NCBI GenBank assembly: GCA_938031175.1
Contig: CALHGZ010000001.1
Location: 186,001 to 250,000, forward strand
Origin: Candidatus Kapaibacterium sp.
Lineage (GTDB): Bacteria; Bacteroidota; Ignavibacteria; Kapaibacteriales; UBA2268
Direction of reading: 5' to 3'
DNA: 64,000 nt
Under the pieces are notes generated by a model. It had not been told where the DNA came from and searched no databases. It worked only from the letters and a program-made list of their open reading frames with translations. Both the position numbers and the translations under genes were made by a program. Each line of letters starts with the position of its first letter. The stretch's first letter is position 1. Positions 28,987-38,223 of this stretch are shown here, one piece after another.

Positions 28987-30462
28987 TTGAAAATTAAAAA
29001 AGAGGAAAAATCAAAGAAACATTTGACTATAATCAAGGATAGCTACGTAAATAGTATTTTAGAAAAAGTAACGCATTTCTTACGCAAGGAATTGTTTATT
29101 GACAATGGAGCTAAGATTGTACTCGGAGTAAGTGGTGGAATTGATTCTGTAGCTATGCTTGATATTTTATCCCTTTTAACTGAAAATTTTCTTTTTCAGT
29201 TATCAGTGGCTCATTATAATCATTGCTTAAGAGGTAAAAACTCTGATGAAGATGAGAACTTTGTAAAGGAATTAGCATATCAATATGGGCTAAATTATTA
29301 TAGTTCTAAAGGTAAAGTTCGTCAATATGCACAAAAAAATACACTCAGCTTAGAGCAATCAGCAAGGATTCTAAGGTATCTTTTTTTTCAGCGAGTTGCA
29401 AATACAAGTGGTTCATCATACATTGCAACTGCTCATACACGGGAAGATGTAGCTGAAACTTTTCTTATGAATTTAATTAGAGGCTCCGGGCTGACCGGTT
29501 TGAGTAGTATCCCATTAAAGCGGGCACTAAATAAAAAATTAACAGTAATAAGACCAATAATTATTTTGTCAAAAGGTGAATTAATTGAATATGCTGGTAA
29601 ACGAGGTTTGAAATGGAGAGAAGATGAAAGCAATATAATGCTTAATTTTACGAGAAATCGAATAAGACATACACTTCTGCCACTAATAAAGGAACAATTC
29701 AATCCAAACATTGTTGATGTTCTCAATAGAACATCTAAATTATTTACTTCTGCTGATCTGATTATACAAGAGTACATCGAACGTTATCTACCCAATTTGA
29801 TTGAAGTGATTGAAAATAATACAATTGGATTGAAATTGCAATTATTTAGAACTTACAACGGTTTTTTGCAAGGCGAGATAATAAATTATCTTTTGAACAG
29901 ATATTTTCAGTTAGCGTATATCAATCAAAATGTAATACAGGGCTTGTGCAATTTAATTGATAAAGCTGTCGGTTCGATTTTTTGGATAAATTCTAAACTT
30001 TTTGCAATCAGGGATAGGGATTTATTAATATTCGCCCGTAGAAAAAATATCGAAAAAGTAAATTTCGTTATTGAAAAAACCGGTGAATATCGAATAAATG
30101 ACAAAATTATTAACTTAAAAAAAGTAAATATAAAACAATTCAATTATGACAAAAATCCGAATATAGAATATTTCGATTATAACCTGATTCCAAATACATT
30201 AACAATAAGAAACTGGGAATCAGGCGATAGTTTCACACCTCTTGGTATGAGTGGATCAGTTAAGATATCAGATTTTCTGACAAATGTTAAAGTTTCGACC
30301 TTGGAAAGACCTAATGTGATGGTTATGATTGCCAGAGACGAAATTATGTGGCTGATTGGTTATAGAATTAGTGATAAATTCAAAGTTACAGACAAAACTG
30401 AAAGCATATTGAAAATCGAAGTCAAACAAATTAAGAAGGGCAAGAATGAAAAGAGTGATTAA
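28987..30462 (+). CDS. tilS: tRNA(Ile)-lysidine synthetase
   Basis: The 491-residue protein has the PP-loop motif SGGIDS at residues 49-54, 'VAHYNHCLRGKNSDEDENFV', 'ARILRYLFF', 'IATAHTREDVAETFLMNLIRGSGLTGLSSIP', 'IRPIIILSKGELIEYA' and 'RNRIRHTLLP', followed by the C-terminal TilS domains ('WESGDSFTPLGMSGSVKISDFLTNVKV'). It modifies the wobble C34 of tRNA-Ile(CAU) to lysidine using ATP and lysine. The start is TTG at 28987; there is no in-frame ATG before the active site. It overlaps hpt by 17 bases, a pairing common in bacteria. Confidence 0.96.
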   Translation: MKIKKEEKSKKHLTIIKDSYVNSILEKVTHFLRKELFIDNGAKIVLGVSGGIDSVAMLDILSLLTENFLFQLSVAHYNHCLRGKNSDEDENFVKELAYQYGLNYYSSKGKVRQYAQKNTLSLEQSARILRYLFFQRVANTSGSSYIATAHTREDVAETFLMNLIRGSGLTGLSSIPLKRALNKKLTVIRPIIILSKGELIEYAGKRGLKWREDESNIMLNFTRNRIRHTLLPLIKEQFNPNIVDVLNRTSKLFTSADLIIQEYIERYLPNLIEVIENNTIGLKLQLFRTYNGFLQGEIINYLLNRYFQLAYINQNVIQGLCNLIDKAVGSIFWINSKLFAIRDRDLLIFARRKNIEKVNFVIEKTGEYRINDKIINLKKVNIKQFNYDKNPNIEYFDYNLIPNTLTIRNWESGDSFTPLGMSGSVKISDFLTNVKVSTLERPNVMVMIARDEIMWLIGYRISDKFKVTDKTESILKIEVKQIKKGKNEKSD

Positions 30463-30988
30463 AATAAATGATTTAACTTTTGAATTATTCATATCTAGGG
30501 AAGAAATCCAAAGTAAGGTACTTAGCATAGCAAAGGAGATCAATGCTGATTATGCTGGATTGAATCCAATAATTTTTATAACACTAAAAGGAGCTATATT
30601 TTTTGCTTGTGATTTGATAAGCAAGTTGAATTTCCTTTGTAAAATAGATATGATTCGGGCTAAAAGCTATGGTATGCAAATGCAAAGTGCAGGGAAGATA
30701 GAAATTAGTGAATTAACATTAGATATTAAAGATAAACATATATTACTCATAGAGGATATTATTGATAGCGGTTTAACAGCTAATGCTTTGAGCAATTATT
30801 TCCAGTCATTTAAACCATCAAGTTTTTCCATAGCTGCTTTGCTTTCCAAACCGACAGCACGTAAATTTCCAGTAGATATAAAATATATAGGATTCGAAAT
30901 ACCTGATAAATTTGTGATTGGATACGGATTGGATTATGCGGAATATGGACGTAATTTACAAGATTTATATATTCTTAAAAATAATTAA
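30446..30988 (+). CDS. hpt: Hypoxanthine phosphoribosyltransferase
   Basis: The 180-residue enzyme has the PRPP-binding motif LLIEDIIDSGLTANAL and upstream 'PIIFITLKGAIFFACDLISKLNF', 'RAKSYGMQMQ', and C-terminal 'YIGFEIPDKFVIGYGLDYAEYGRNL', all typical of type I hypoxanthine/guanine phosphoribosyltransferase. It salvages hypoxanthine or guanine to the nucleotide. ATG 30446 lies inside the last codons of tilS. It converges with the REC-histidine kinase gene, with only three bases between the stops. Confidence 0.95.
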   Translation: MKRVIKINDLTFELFISREEIQSKVLSIAKEINADYAGLNPIIFITLKGAIFFACDLISKLNFLCKIDMIRAKSYGMQMQSAGKIEISELTLDIKDKHILLIEDIIDSGLTANALSNYFQSFKPSSFSIAALLSKPTARKFPVDIKYIGFEIPDKFVIGYGLDYAEYGRNLQDLYILKNN

Positions 30989-30991
30989 AAT

Positions 30992-32089
30992 TTATTTTTT
31001 ATTTTGAGCGATTGGAAATTTTAGTTCAACGATTGTATATTGATTTGGAGTAGATTCAATATTTATCTCACCATTAAATAAATCAGCTGTTTTTTGAGCA
31101 ATAGCCAAACCTAAACCTGCACCTTGTTGTTCATAATCCTGTCGTTTAAATTGCATAAAGGCTCCGATTTTTTGTATTTGTTCTGGTTCAAAACCACGCC
31201 CACGGTCAGCTACACTAATACAAAAATAATTGTGTACCTTAAAAGCAGTAATTTTTACCTCTGAACCATTTGGACTAAATTTAAATGCATTATCAATGAC
31301 TTCCTCAACTGCTTTGCTGAAATATCCTTCTGGAATATGAATTGGAACATTTGTCAATGAAAGCATTAAATCGTTAATTCTGTCGTAGCGCATTGCTATG
31401 GTATTAGCAATATCAGTAATTATTCTTTCAGGGACATTGGTTATTTTATTAGGTTTAGGTTTATGAGAATATTCTAGATTCAAAAGTTCGACGAATTGAG
31501 TATAGTTGGAGATTAATCTTAATAATCTTTCGCCAGCTTCAGCGATATTTTTAGCCATATTTTCAATTTCTTCGTTCGAAAGTTTGTTAATACTGTTTTG
31601 AATAATTTGAGCGAAACCGATCATGACAGTAAGAGGAGTTCTCATTTCGTGTGGTAAGGCAGAAGCTATATTTTTTTGTAGCTCTTCGAGATTCTTTTTG
31701 TGATATTCCATAAGATCGCTTTGTTTGGCTATACGTGTTTCGACAGCTCTAATTATTTCATCGCCTTGGAAAGGTTTGGTAATATAATCATCAGCTCCGA
31801 GCTCCATTCCATAGCGTCGTTCATGTCTTTCAGATTTTGCTGTGAGGAATAGAAAGGGGATAGTAAAAGTTAGTGGATTTTGTTTTAATTGCTTAATCAC
31901 TTCAAATCCGTTGAGTTCGGGCATAACAATATCACAAATAATCAAATCCGGTAATAGTTCAATCGCTTTACTAACACCTTCAACTCCATTAGCTGCTGAA
32001 TAAACTATGTAATCTTGCATTGAGAGAACATCTTCGAGTGTTTCTCTAATATTGTCTTCGTCCTCTATGATCAAAATTCTTTGTTTCAA
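30992..32089 (-). CDS. Response regulator-histidine kinase (REC-HisKA-HATPase)
   Basis: The 365-residue protein has an N-terminal receiver domain (residues 4-120; acidic pair Glu9/Asp10, phospho-acceptor Asp53 in CDIVMPELNG, Lys106 in TKPF), then a HisKA domain with His147 in ALPHEMRTPL, and a HATPase domain (VIDNAFKFSPNG, DRGRGF, GAGLGLAIAQK). There is no membrane segment, so it is cytosolic. It would receive phosphate on the REC domain from another kinase, or sense through it, and pass on to an unidentified partner. It lies 50 bases after the radical SAM gene in the same direction. No output DNA-binding domain is present. Confidence 0.93.
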   Translation of the reverse strand: MKQRILIIEDEDNIRETLEDVLSMQDYIVYSAANGVEGVSKAIELLPDLIICDIVMPELNGFEVIKQLKQNPLTFTIPFLFLTAKSERHERRYGMELGADDYITKPFQGDEIIRAVETRIAKQSDLMEYHKKNLEELQKNIASALPHEMRTPLTVMIGFAQIIQNSINKLSNEEIENMAKNIAEAGERLLRLISNYTQFVELLNLEYSHKPKPNKITNVPERIITDIANTIAMRYDRINDLMLSLTNVPIHIPEGYFSKAVEEVIDNAFKFSPNGSEVKITAFKVHNYFCISVADRGRGFEPEQIQKIGAFMQFKRQDYEQQGAGLGLAIAQKTADLFNGEINIESTPNQYTIVELKFPIAQNKK

Positions 32090-32139
32090 TTTAAACCTCT
32101 TTGATTGTTATCATAGTAAATTTAAAGAAAATTTATTAA

Positions 32140-33213
32140 TTAGGGTATGATAGGAAGTTCATAATCACATTTTTTGCAGTGCACCTTGCCATTTTTAACG
32201 ATATAGTTTGTTTTGGTTCTGTAAATATAATCTCTTTCAACAGCTATGAAACCACAATTTGGACAAATCGTATCTTGTACGCCCGGATAGGCAATATTTC
32301 CAATATATACATATTTTACTCCAATTTCATTAGCAATTTCTTTTGCTTTAAAAAGTATGTCGAAAGGAGTAGCTTTTTTATTTTGTAACATATATGCTGG
32401 ATAAAATCTATTAAAATGAAGGGGTATATCAGGCGAGAGCTTGTGAATGAATTGGCAAAGTGATTTTATGTCGTTTTCTGTATCGTTTTCTTCAGGAATT
32501 ATGAGATTTATGATCTCAATGTGAATTTTAGGGGAAATTTGAAATATTCTTTCTATGTTTTTTAAAACTGGTTTTAATGATGCCCCACAAATTTGTTTGT
32601 ATTTTTTTTCGTTGATGAATTTCAAATCAATATTTATAGCATCAATAAGATTTTGCTTTTCAATAAAATCAATAAGTTCTTTACTGAAGTAACCATTGGA
32701 TATAAATGTATGATAAAGCTCAGGTTTCATTTTTTTTGCAATAACGATAGTATCATAAGCGTATTCAAAAAAGATTGTGGGTTCTGAGTAAGTATATGAT
32801 ATTCCATCAGCATTTGTCTTAATTGCGATTTCAACAATTTTTTCAGGTTTTAAATTTGGATTTGAAAAGTCATTATGAAGGGAATGCTGGTAGGCTTGTG
32901 ATAAATTCCAGTTCTGGCAATTAAGACATTTAAAGTTACAACCATAAGTACCAAAAGAAAGGGTTTTGGTATTTGGTTTGAAGTGGAAAAATGGTTTTTT
33001 TTCAATTGGGTCAATAGCTGTAGCATCAGCCATACCCCAATTTATTGCGTAAAGTGTGCCATTTTTATTCAAGCGTGTATGGCATTTGCCTTTCTCGTTT
33101 TCTTTGATAATGCAATAGTGCGAACAAAGCTTACATCTTACTACATATGGTAAGTTCCGATAATTGAATTTTTCCCAGAACATTGCTTTACGGTATGTTG
33201 CTAATGGAATCAA
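32140..33213 (-). CDS. AmmeMemoRadiSam system radical SAM enzyme
   Basis: The 357-residue protein has the radical SAM cluster motif C92-x3-C96-x2-C99 in YGCNFKCLNCQNW. An N-terminal CxxC-type site (CKLCSHYC, then GKCHTR) and a C-terminal zinc-ribbon-like pair (CPNCG ... CKKCDYELP) flank the barrel. 'TYSEPTIFFEYAYD', 'HTFISNGYF' and 'PLHFNRFYPAYML' are typical of this family, whose members are often encoded beside AMMECR1 and Memo; neither is in this window. The reaction is unknown to me. The start is TTG in TTGA, overlapping the hslO stop, so translation is coupled. Confidence 0.92.
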   Translation of the reverse strand: MIPLATYRKAMFWEKFNYRNLPYVVRCKLCSHYCIIKENEKGKCHTRLNKNGTLYAINWGMADATAIDPIEKKPFFHFKPNTKTLSFGTYGCNFKCLNCQNWNLSQAYQHSLHNDFSNPNLKPEKIVEIAIKTNADGISYTYSEPTIFFEYAYDTIVIAKKMKPELYHTFISNGYFSKELIDFIEKQNLIDAINIDLKFINEKKYKQICGASLKPVLKNIERIFQISPKIHIEIINLIIPEENDTENDIKSLCQFIHKLSPDIPLHFNRFYPAYMLQNKKATPFDILFKAKEIANEIGVKYVYIGNIAYPGVQDTICPNCGFIAVERDYIYRTKTNYIVKNGKVHCKKCDYELPIIP

Positions 33214-34106
33214 TTTGTTTTGGCAATAATTATTGATAAAATTTTATTGAAATCTTCTTCTTCGAGGTAATAATGTTCATTGCAATACTGGCAAACAAGT
33301 TCATTGTTATTATTTTTCTTCATATCAATGATTTCTTCAGGTTTCAAAGTCATAAGTTTGCTGATAAACTTATCTTTAGAACATCTACAAAAGAAATCAA
33401 CTTGCATTGATTTCAATTTTTTTACAGGGAATGGCACTAACAATTCAAATGCTTTTTCTAAGGATGGCTGGGAATTAATTATCTCTGAAAGGCTATTGAT
33501 TTTAGTAATTTGACGATGTACGGCTAAAATTTTATCAATACTTTCGCCAGGCATTGCTTGAATAAGTAAACCGGCAGATTTGGAAATTAGTCCTTTTTCA
33601 TCGAAATCAACATCCAAAATTACGGCTGAAGGTATTTGTTCTGATTGAGCAAAATAGTATGAGACATCGGTAACTATATCACCCTTTTGTAATTCAACTA
33701 TTCCTACAATTGGTTCTCCTTTGTTATATAAAATTTTTGAGACTCTCAAAATACCATCACCTAAAATATCTTTAGTATTTTGTAATGATTTACTAATATC
33801 TTCTTTTCGATTAAATTCAACAAATCCCCGCACCTCACCATTTTGCATAGCTTCAGCATAAATTTTGTTTATTAGTCCATCGCTGATTGTTTCAAGGATG
33901 ATTCGTTCTTCGCCCTTGAGTGAGGAAGCCATTAATGAAGCTGCTGTAAGCGCACGGGCAAGATAAAATGCAGGTAATATTTCTAAATTATGACGTTTTT
34001 GTGCGGTCAAAACAGTTTTAACATTTCTAATTAATGCAAAACGAATTTTGCCACTTTCACTGAGAGCAGTAACAATTCTATCCCTATTTATATAATCTTG
34101 TTTCAT
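33210..34106 (-). CDS. hslO: Hsp33 family redox-regulated chaperone
   Basis: The 298-residue protein has the Hsp33 fold motifs 'LARALTAASLMASSLKGEERIILE', 'VSYYFAQSEQIPSAV' and 'GLLIQAMPGE', and the four zinc-binding cysteines C240-x-C242 and C272-x2-C275. Hsp33 releases its zinc and becomes an active holdase on oxidation in the cytoplasm. All four redox-switch cysteines are present. It heads an operon with the AmmeMemoRadiSam enzyme (TTGA overlap) and probably the REC-histidine kinase. It is divergent from the VIT/VWA gene, with about 160 bases between. Confidence 0.95.
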   Translation of the reverse strand: MKQDYINRDRIVTALSESGKIRFALIRNVKTVLTAQKRHNLEILPAFYLARALTAASLMASSLKGEERIILETISDGLINKIYAEAMQNGEVRGFVEFNRKEDISKSLQNTKDILGDGILRVSKILYNKGEPIVGIVELQKGDIVTDVSYYFAQSEQIPSAVILDVDFDEKGLISKSAGLLIQAMPGESIDKILAVHRQITKINSLSEIINSQPSLEKAFELLVPFPVKKLKSMQVDFFCRCSKDKFISKLMTLKPEEIIDMKKNNNNELVCQYCNEHYYLEEEDFNKILSIIIAKTN

Positions 34107-34267
34107 ATTTGGATAATATTTTTAAATATAAAAATTTTAACATCGTCACCTTAAAAAGGAACTTTTGAATTTCTTGTAACAAAAATATTCTCCAAAATAT
34201 CATGTATTCTTTGAATCTTCATACAAATTAGAAAAAATAAAAATAATAACAATATAATGGACTAAAT

Positions 34268-36955
34268 ATGTTCAAGGTAATTTTAACTGGGTATCTTGCC
34301 GTAATCACAAGTTACTTATTTTTATATTCACAGAATATACAATCCTTAAATCAAAATATGTTAATTAATAATCAATACCAGCCCGAGCAATATACCAAAA
34401 CACATTCTCCGTATTTTCTGATAAAAGCTAATGATGGCATAGAAAATTTCCCACTTTTATCAACTACAGCCGATGTAAATATAGCTGGAGTGATTGCTGA
34501 TGTAAAAATTACTCAAGTTTATGTTAATAGAGGTGATAAAGCCATTGAGGCAATATATGTATTCCCGACCTCTACAAAATCAGCAATTTATGAAATGATT
34601 ATGTATATAGGTCAAAAAGTTGTCAAAGCAACAATTGATAAAAAAGAGGAAGCCCGTGAAAGCTATGAACGTGCTAAATCTGAGGGAAAGACATCAAGCC
34701 TGCTCGAACAAGAGCGACCAAATGTGTTCCAAATGAATGTAGCCAATATTTTGCCAAAAGATACAATTAAAATTGAAATTAAATACACAGAACTATTAGT
34801 TCCCGAAAAAGGTATATATAGTTTTATTTTTCCTACTGTTGTGGGTCCAAGATACTCAAGTCCTGTCAATAAATCAATGGAAAATGATAGTTTTGTTGAA
34901 ATACCCTATCAAAAAGAGGGTGAGAAACCATCATATGATTTTGATTTAAAGTTACGACTCACAACACCTATTCCAATAACTTATATAGATTGTAATACAC
35001 ATCAAATCATTAAATCAAAAATTGATGACTATAATTATGAAGTTAATTTAGAACCCACCGATAAGAAAAAAGGTAACAAAGATTTTATACTGACCTATTC
35101 ATTAAAAGATAAAAAAATCCAAACAGGATTAATGTTATCAGAAAACAAAGATGAGAAATATTTTTTACTGATGATTCAGCCTCCTGAGCGCGTTAAGAGC
35201 GAGAAAATGCCAAACAGGGAATACATATTTGTTGTTGACGTCTCGGGTTCAATGTATGGTTTTCCTTTGGAGGTGAGTAAAGCATTAATTAGACGAATTT
35301 TAAATGATTTGAAACCAAGCGAAAAGTTTAATATTATCTTCTTTTCGGGTGATTCCAAAGTTTTATTCTCGGATTTAAAAGAAGCAAACAATTACAATAA
35401 AAAACTGGCTGATAGTATGTTGACACTTGCAAGAGCCGGCGGGGGTACAGAATTAATAGAAGCACTGAAAACAGCATATTCTTTTGAAGTCAATCCGAAT
35501 TCTTCTCGATCAGTATTGTTAATTACTGATGGCTACATCAGCTGCGAAAAAGATGCTTTTGATCTTGTGAGAGAAAATTTAGGCAATACGAATCTATTTA
35601 CTTTTGGAATAGGTTCGAGCGTCAATCGTTACTTGATTGAAGGGTTATCAAGGGTTGGAAAAGGAGAAACTTTCGTTGTCACAAATGTAATGGAATCAGT
35701 TGCTATTACTGATAAATTTTTTGAATATATATCGAGTCCAATTCTTACAGATATTACAGTAGAATATAATGGATTTGAAACTTATGATCAAGAGCCAAGG
35801 TTTATTCCTGATGTATTTGCTGAGCGCCCGATAATTATAATCGGCAAATGGAAAAATAAGGCAAGTGGTGAAATCATTGTCAAAGGAATTTCCGGAGATG
35901 AGAAATTGTCATTAACAATTCCAGTTAGTATGTTTGGTATAATTGACAATAGTAATGCTTTAAGATACTTGTGGGCGCGAGATAGACTTACTAGATTATC
36001 TGATTATGCTTCAATTGATGATGAAGCTAAGTACAAAGATGAAATTACGGAAATTGGTTTGAAGTATAATTTAATGACGAAATTTACATCATTTATAGCT
36101 ATTGACGAGGAGAATCGTCGGATATCAGAGGAAATAGTAAGTGTGAAGCAACCATTGCCATTATCCGAAGGTGTATCAGAATTCGCTTTAGGTTCACATA
36201 TACCTACCTTTGCTCCAGTAATCCGACAAAGAGCTTCTTATTCAAATCTTTATAAATCATCAGGTGATGTTGGTAATTTTTATGAAGAAATTGAATTTGA
36301 AGAAATTGAGAATAATAATTATGATAGACCAGCAACCTATGATGAAAAAGAACTCCAAAGGATAGTCAAATATCCAGAATTTGCTCAAATAGCAGGTTTG
36401 GAAGGTAAAGTAGTAATAAAAGCACAAATTGATGCTGAAGGTAATTTGGTAAAATATGAAATCATTAATAGCGATTTTGATATTTTAAATTTTGCTGCAG
36501 TTGAAGCAGTTAAAAAACTAACATTCAAACCCGCATTAAAAAATGGTAACTTTATTGAAGCTGAAATATTAATATCGGTAATATTTAAACTTGAGACTAA
36601 AGGTAAAGGGAAAAAGGTATTAGCAAAGAATTTAAAAGGAATAGATTTTCTTGATATAGAACTTGGGAAAGGCAAGCCAGTAAATATTGGTGATAAAATT
36701 AAATTGCATTATATAGCCTATGTTGATGATACACCTGAAAAGCTGTATAGTAGCTATGATTCAAATAAACCACTTGAATTTAAATTAGGAAGTACAGAAA
36801 TAATAAAAGGGTTAATTGAAGGTATCGATGGAATGCGTTTTGGTGGTAAAAGGCTCATAGTTATTCCTTATCAGAAAAGGTTAATAGGTGAACCACAATT
36901 CAATTTAAGACGAGATAAACATTTAATATTAATTATACAAGTGTTAAATAATTAA
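34268..36955 (+). CDS. VIT-VWA-TonB_C-FKBP fusion protein
   Basis: This 895-residue protein has a signal peptide (residues 1-21), then a VIT domain at about 45-175 ('VTQVYVNRGDKAIEAIYVFP'-like strands and 'ERPNVFQMNVANILP'), a von Willebrand A domain at about 318-500 with the MIDAS motif DVSGS (Asp324, Ser326, Ser328), a linker, a TonB C-terminal-like domain at about 697-780 ('YPEFAQIAGLEGKVVIKAQIDAEGN', 'FAAVEAVKKLTFKPAL'), and an FKBP-like domain at about 798-895 ('GDKIKLHYIAYVDD', 'LGSTEIIKGLIEGIDGMRFGGKR'). By alignment to human FKBP12, the positions of Asp37 and Tyr82 appear to be Tyr and Leu, so rotamase activity may be lost. It is probably periplasmic or surface-exposed. The role is unknown. 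Confidence 0.9.
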   Translation: MFKVILTGYLAVITSYLFLYSQNIQSLNQNMLINNQYQPEQYTKTHSPYFLIKANDGIENFPLLSTTADVNIAGVIADVKITQVYVNRGDKAIEAIYVFPTSTKSAIYEMIMYIGQKVVKATIDKKEEARESYERAKSEGKTSSLLEQERPNVFQMNVANILPKDTIKIEIKYTELLVPEKGIYSFIFPTVVGPRYSSPVNKSMENDSFVEIPYQKEGEKPSYDFDLKLRLTTPIPITYIDCNTHQIIKSKIDDYNYEVNLEPTDKKKGNKDFILTYSLKDKKIQTGLMLSENKDEKYFLLMIQPPERVKSEKMPNREYIFVVDVSGSMYGFPLEVSKALIRRILNDLKPSEKFNIIFFSGDSKVLFSDLKEANNYNKKLADSMLTLARAGGGTELIEALKTAYSFEVNPNSSRSVLLITDGYISCEKDAFDLVRENLGNTNLFTFGIGSSVNRYLIEGLSRVGKGETFVVTNVMESVAITDKFFEYISSPILTDITVEYNGFETYDQEPRFIPDVFAERPIIIIGKWKNKASGEIIVKGISGDEKLSLTIPVSMFGIIDNSNALRYLWARDRLTRLSDYASIDDEAKYKDEITEIGLKYNLMTKFTSFIAIDEENRRISEEIVSVKQPLPLSEGVSEFALGSHIPTFAPVIRQRASYSNLYKSSGDVGNFYEEIEFEEIENNNYDRPATYDEKELQRIVKYPEFAQIAGLEGKVVIKAQIDAEGNLVKYEIINSDFDILNFAAVEAVKKLTFKPALKNGNFIEAEILISVIFKLETKGKGKKVLAKNLKGIDFLDIELGKGKPVNIGDKIKLHYIAYVDDTPEKLYSSYDSNKPLEFKLGSTEIIKGLIEGIDGMRFGGKRLIVIPYQKRLIGEPQFNLRRDKHLILIIQVLNN

Positions 36956-38109
36956 CGAAAAGCAGAAAAACCTGTTATATCCTCACCGATAATTAAGGTA
37001 TGGATATCATAAGTGCCTTCGTAAGTATTTACAGATTCAAGGTTCGCAGCGTGTCTCATAACTGGGTATTCATCTAAAATACCATTAGCTCCATGTATTT
37101 CTCTGGAAATTCTGGCGCAATCTAAAGCCATACGAACATTATTACGTTTTGCAAGGGATACCTGTTGAGGGCGAGCCTTTTTTTCATCCATAAGACGTCC
37201 TAAACGGTAAGCAATTAGTTGAGCCTTTGTGATCTCATTGAGCATCCATACGAGTTTTTCTTGAATGAGCTGGAATGAGGCGATTGGTTTATCGAATTGA
37301 ATTCTCGTTTTAGCATAATTCAATGCTGATTCATAAACAGCGATAGCAGAGCCAATTGCACCCCAAGAAATGCCGAATCTTGCTTGGTTTAAACAACTTA
37401 GCGGTCCTTTTAATCCTTTAACATTCAAAATATTTTCTTCAGGTACTTCGACGTCCTGGAAAATTAATTCAGAAGTAATAGATGCTCTGAGGGAAAGTTT
37501 ATTTTTCATTTCATAAGTTTGGAAACCCCTCATATCTTTTTCAACAATTAAGCCACAAACGACATCATTAATTTTTGCCCAGACGACAGCAATGTCTGCT
37601 ATAGAACCATTAGTTATCCACATTTTGGATCCATTAAGAATAAATTTCCCATTTGCATGTTTAGCCGTTGTAATCATACCGGCAGGATTTGAGCCGTAGT
37701 CAGGTTCTGTTAAGCCGAAACATCCAATTAATTCGCCTTTAGCTAATTTTGGCAACCATTTTTTTCTTTGTTCTTCAGTTCCATAAGTAAATATAGGATA
37801 CATAACAAGAGAATTTTGAACAGATACAAAAGAACGGATAGCAGAATCGCCTCTTTCGAGTTCTTGCATCGCTAATCCGTAACTTGTGTAATTAGCGCCG
37901 GATCCACCATACTCAGTTGGGAGAGTAATACCAAATAAACCGAGTTCAGCTAATTTTGGAATAATTCCCATAGGGAAAGTTGCATTTCTATAATGTTCAG
38001 AGATAATTGGTATGATTTCTCTATCGCAAAAATCAGAGACTGAATCTCTTATGAGTTTTTCCTCTATTGTGAATAGTTCATCAATATTATAATAATCAAT
38101 TTTTTGCAT
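36952..38109 (-). CDS. Acyl-CoA dehydrogenase, closest to glutaryl-CoA dehydrogenase
   Basis: The 385-residue flavoenzyme has 'GCFGLTEPDYGSNPAGM', 'LNGSKMWITNGSIADIAVVWAK', 'RFGISWGAIGSA', 'RIQFDKPIASFQLIQEKL' and the C-terminal 'EIHGANGILDEYPVMRH' plus 'TYEGTYDIHTLIIGEDITG', with the likely catalytic base Glu364. This pattern is that of the glutaryl-CoA dehydrogenase branch, which decarboxylates glutaryl-CoA to crotonyl-CoA, but other acyl-CoA substrates cannot be excluded. It is a single gene whose end overlaps the VIT/VWA gene tail to tail by 4 bases. Its predicted promoter interlocks with that of nusA. Confidence 0.92.
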   Translation of the reverse strand: MQKIDYYNIDELFTIEEKLIRDSVSDFCDREIIPIISEHYRNATFPMGIIPKLAELGLFGITLPTEYGGSGANYTSYGLAMQELERGDSAIRSFVSVQNSLVMYPIFTYGTEEQRKKWLPKLAKGELIGCFGLTEPDYGSNPAGMITTAKHANGKFILNGSKMWITNGSIADIAVVWAKINDVVCGLIVEKDMRGFQTYEMKNKLSLRASITSELIFQDVEVPEENILNVKGLKGPLSCLNQARFGISWGAIGSAIAVYESALNYAKTRIQFDKPIASFQLIQEKLVWMLNEITKAQLIAYRLGRLMDEKKARPQQVSLAKRNNVRMALDCARISREIHGANGILDEYPVMRHAANLESVNTYEGTYDIHTLIIGEDITGFSAFR

Positions 38110-38148
38110 AATTTTATTTTTATTAATTAGACTAAATTCAATTTAATT

Positions 38149-38180
38149 CAAAACTAGTGATAATTTATGACATTTTTCAA
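38149..38180 (-). promoter_or_regulatory. Predicted promoter of the acyl-CoA dehydrogenase gene
   Basis: On the minus strand TTG (38180-38178), a 21-base spacer and TAGTTTTG (38156-38149) fit the -33/-7 pattern. Its -33 element is 2 bases from that of the oppositely directed nusA promoter. Confidence 0.52.
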
Positions 38181-38181
38181 T

Positions 38182-38212
38182 TTTGATAATAATTTAAATT
38201 TTTATAAATTTG
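38182..38212 (+). promoter_or_regulatory. Predicted promoter of the nusA operon
   Basis: TTTG (38182-38185), a 19-base spacer and TAAATTTG (38205-38212) give a full match to the Bacteroidota -33/-7 pattern, identical in spacing and -7 octamer to the gap promoter. Transcription would start close to 38218. Confidence 0.62.
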
Positions 38213-38223
38213 TAAATTAAATA

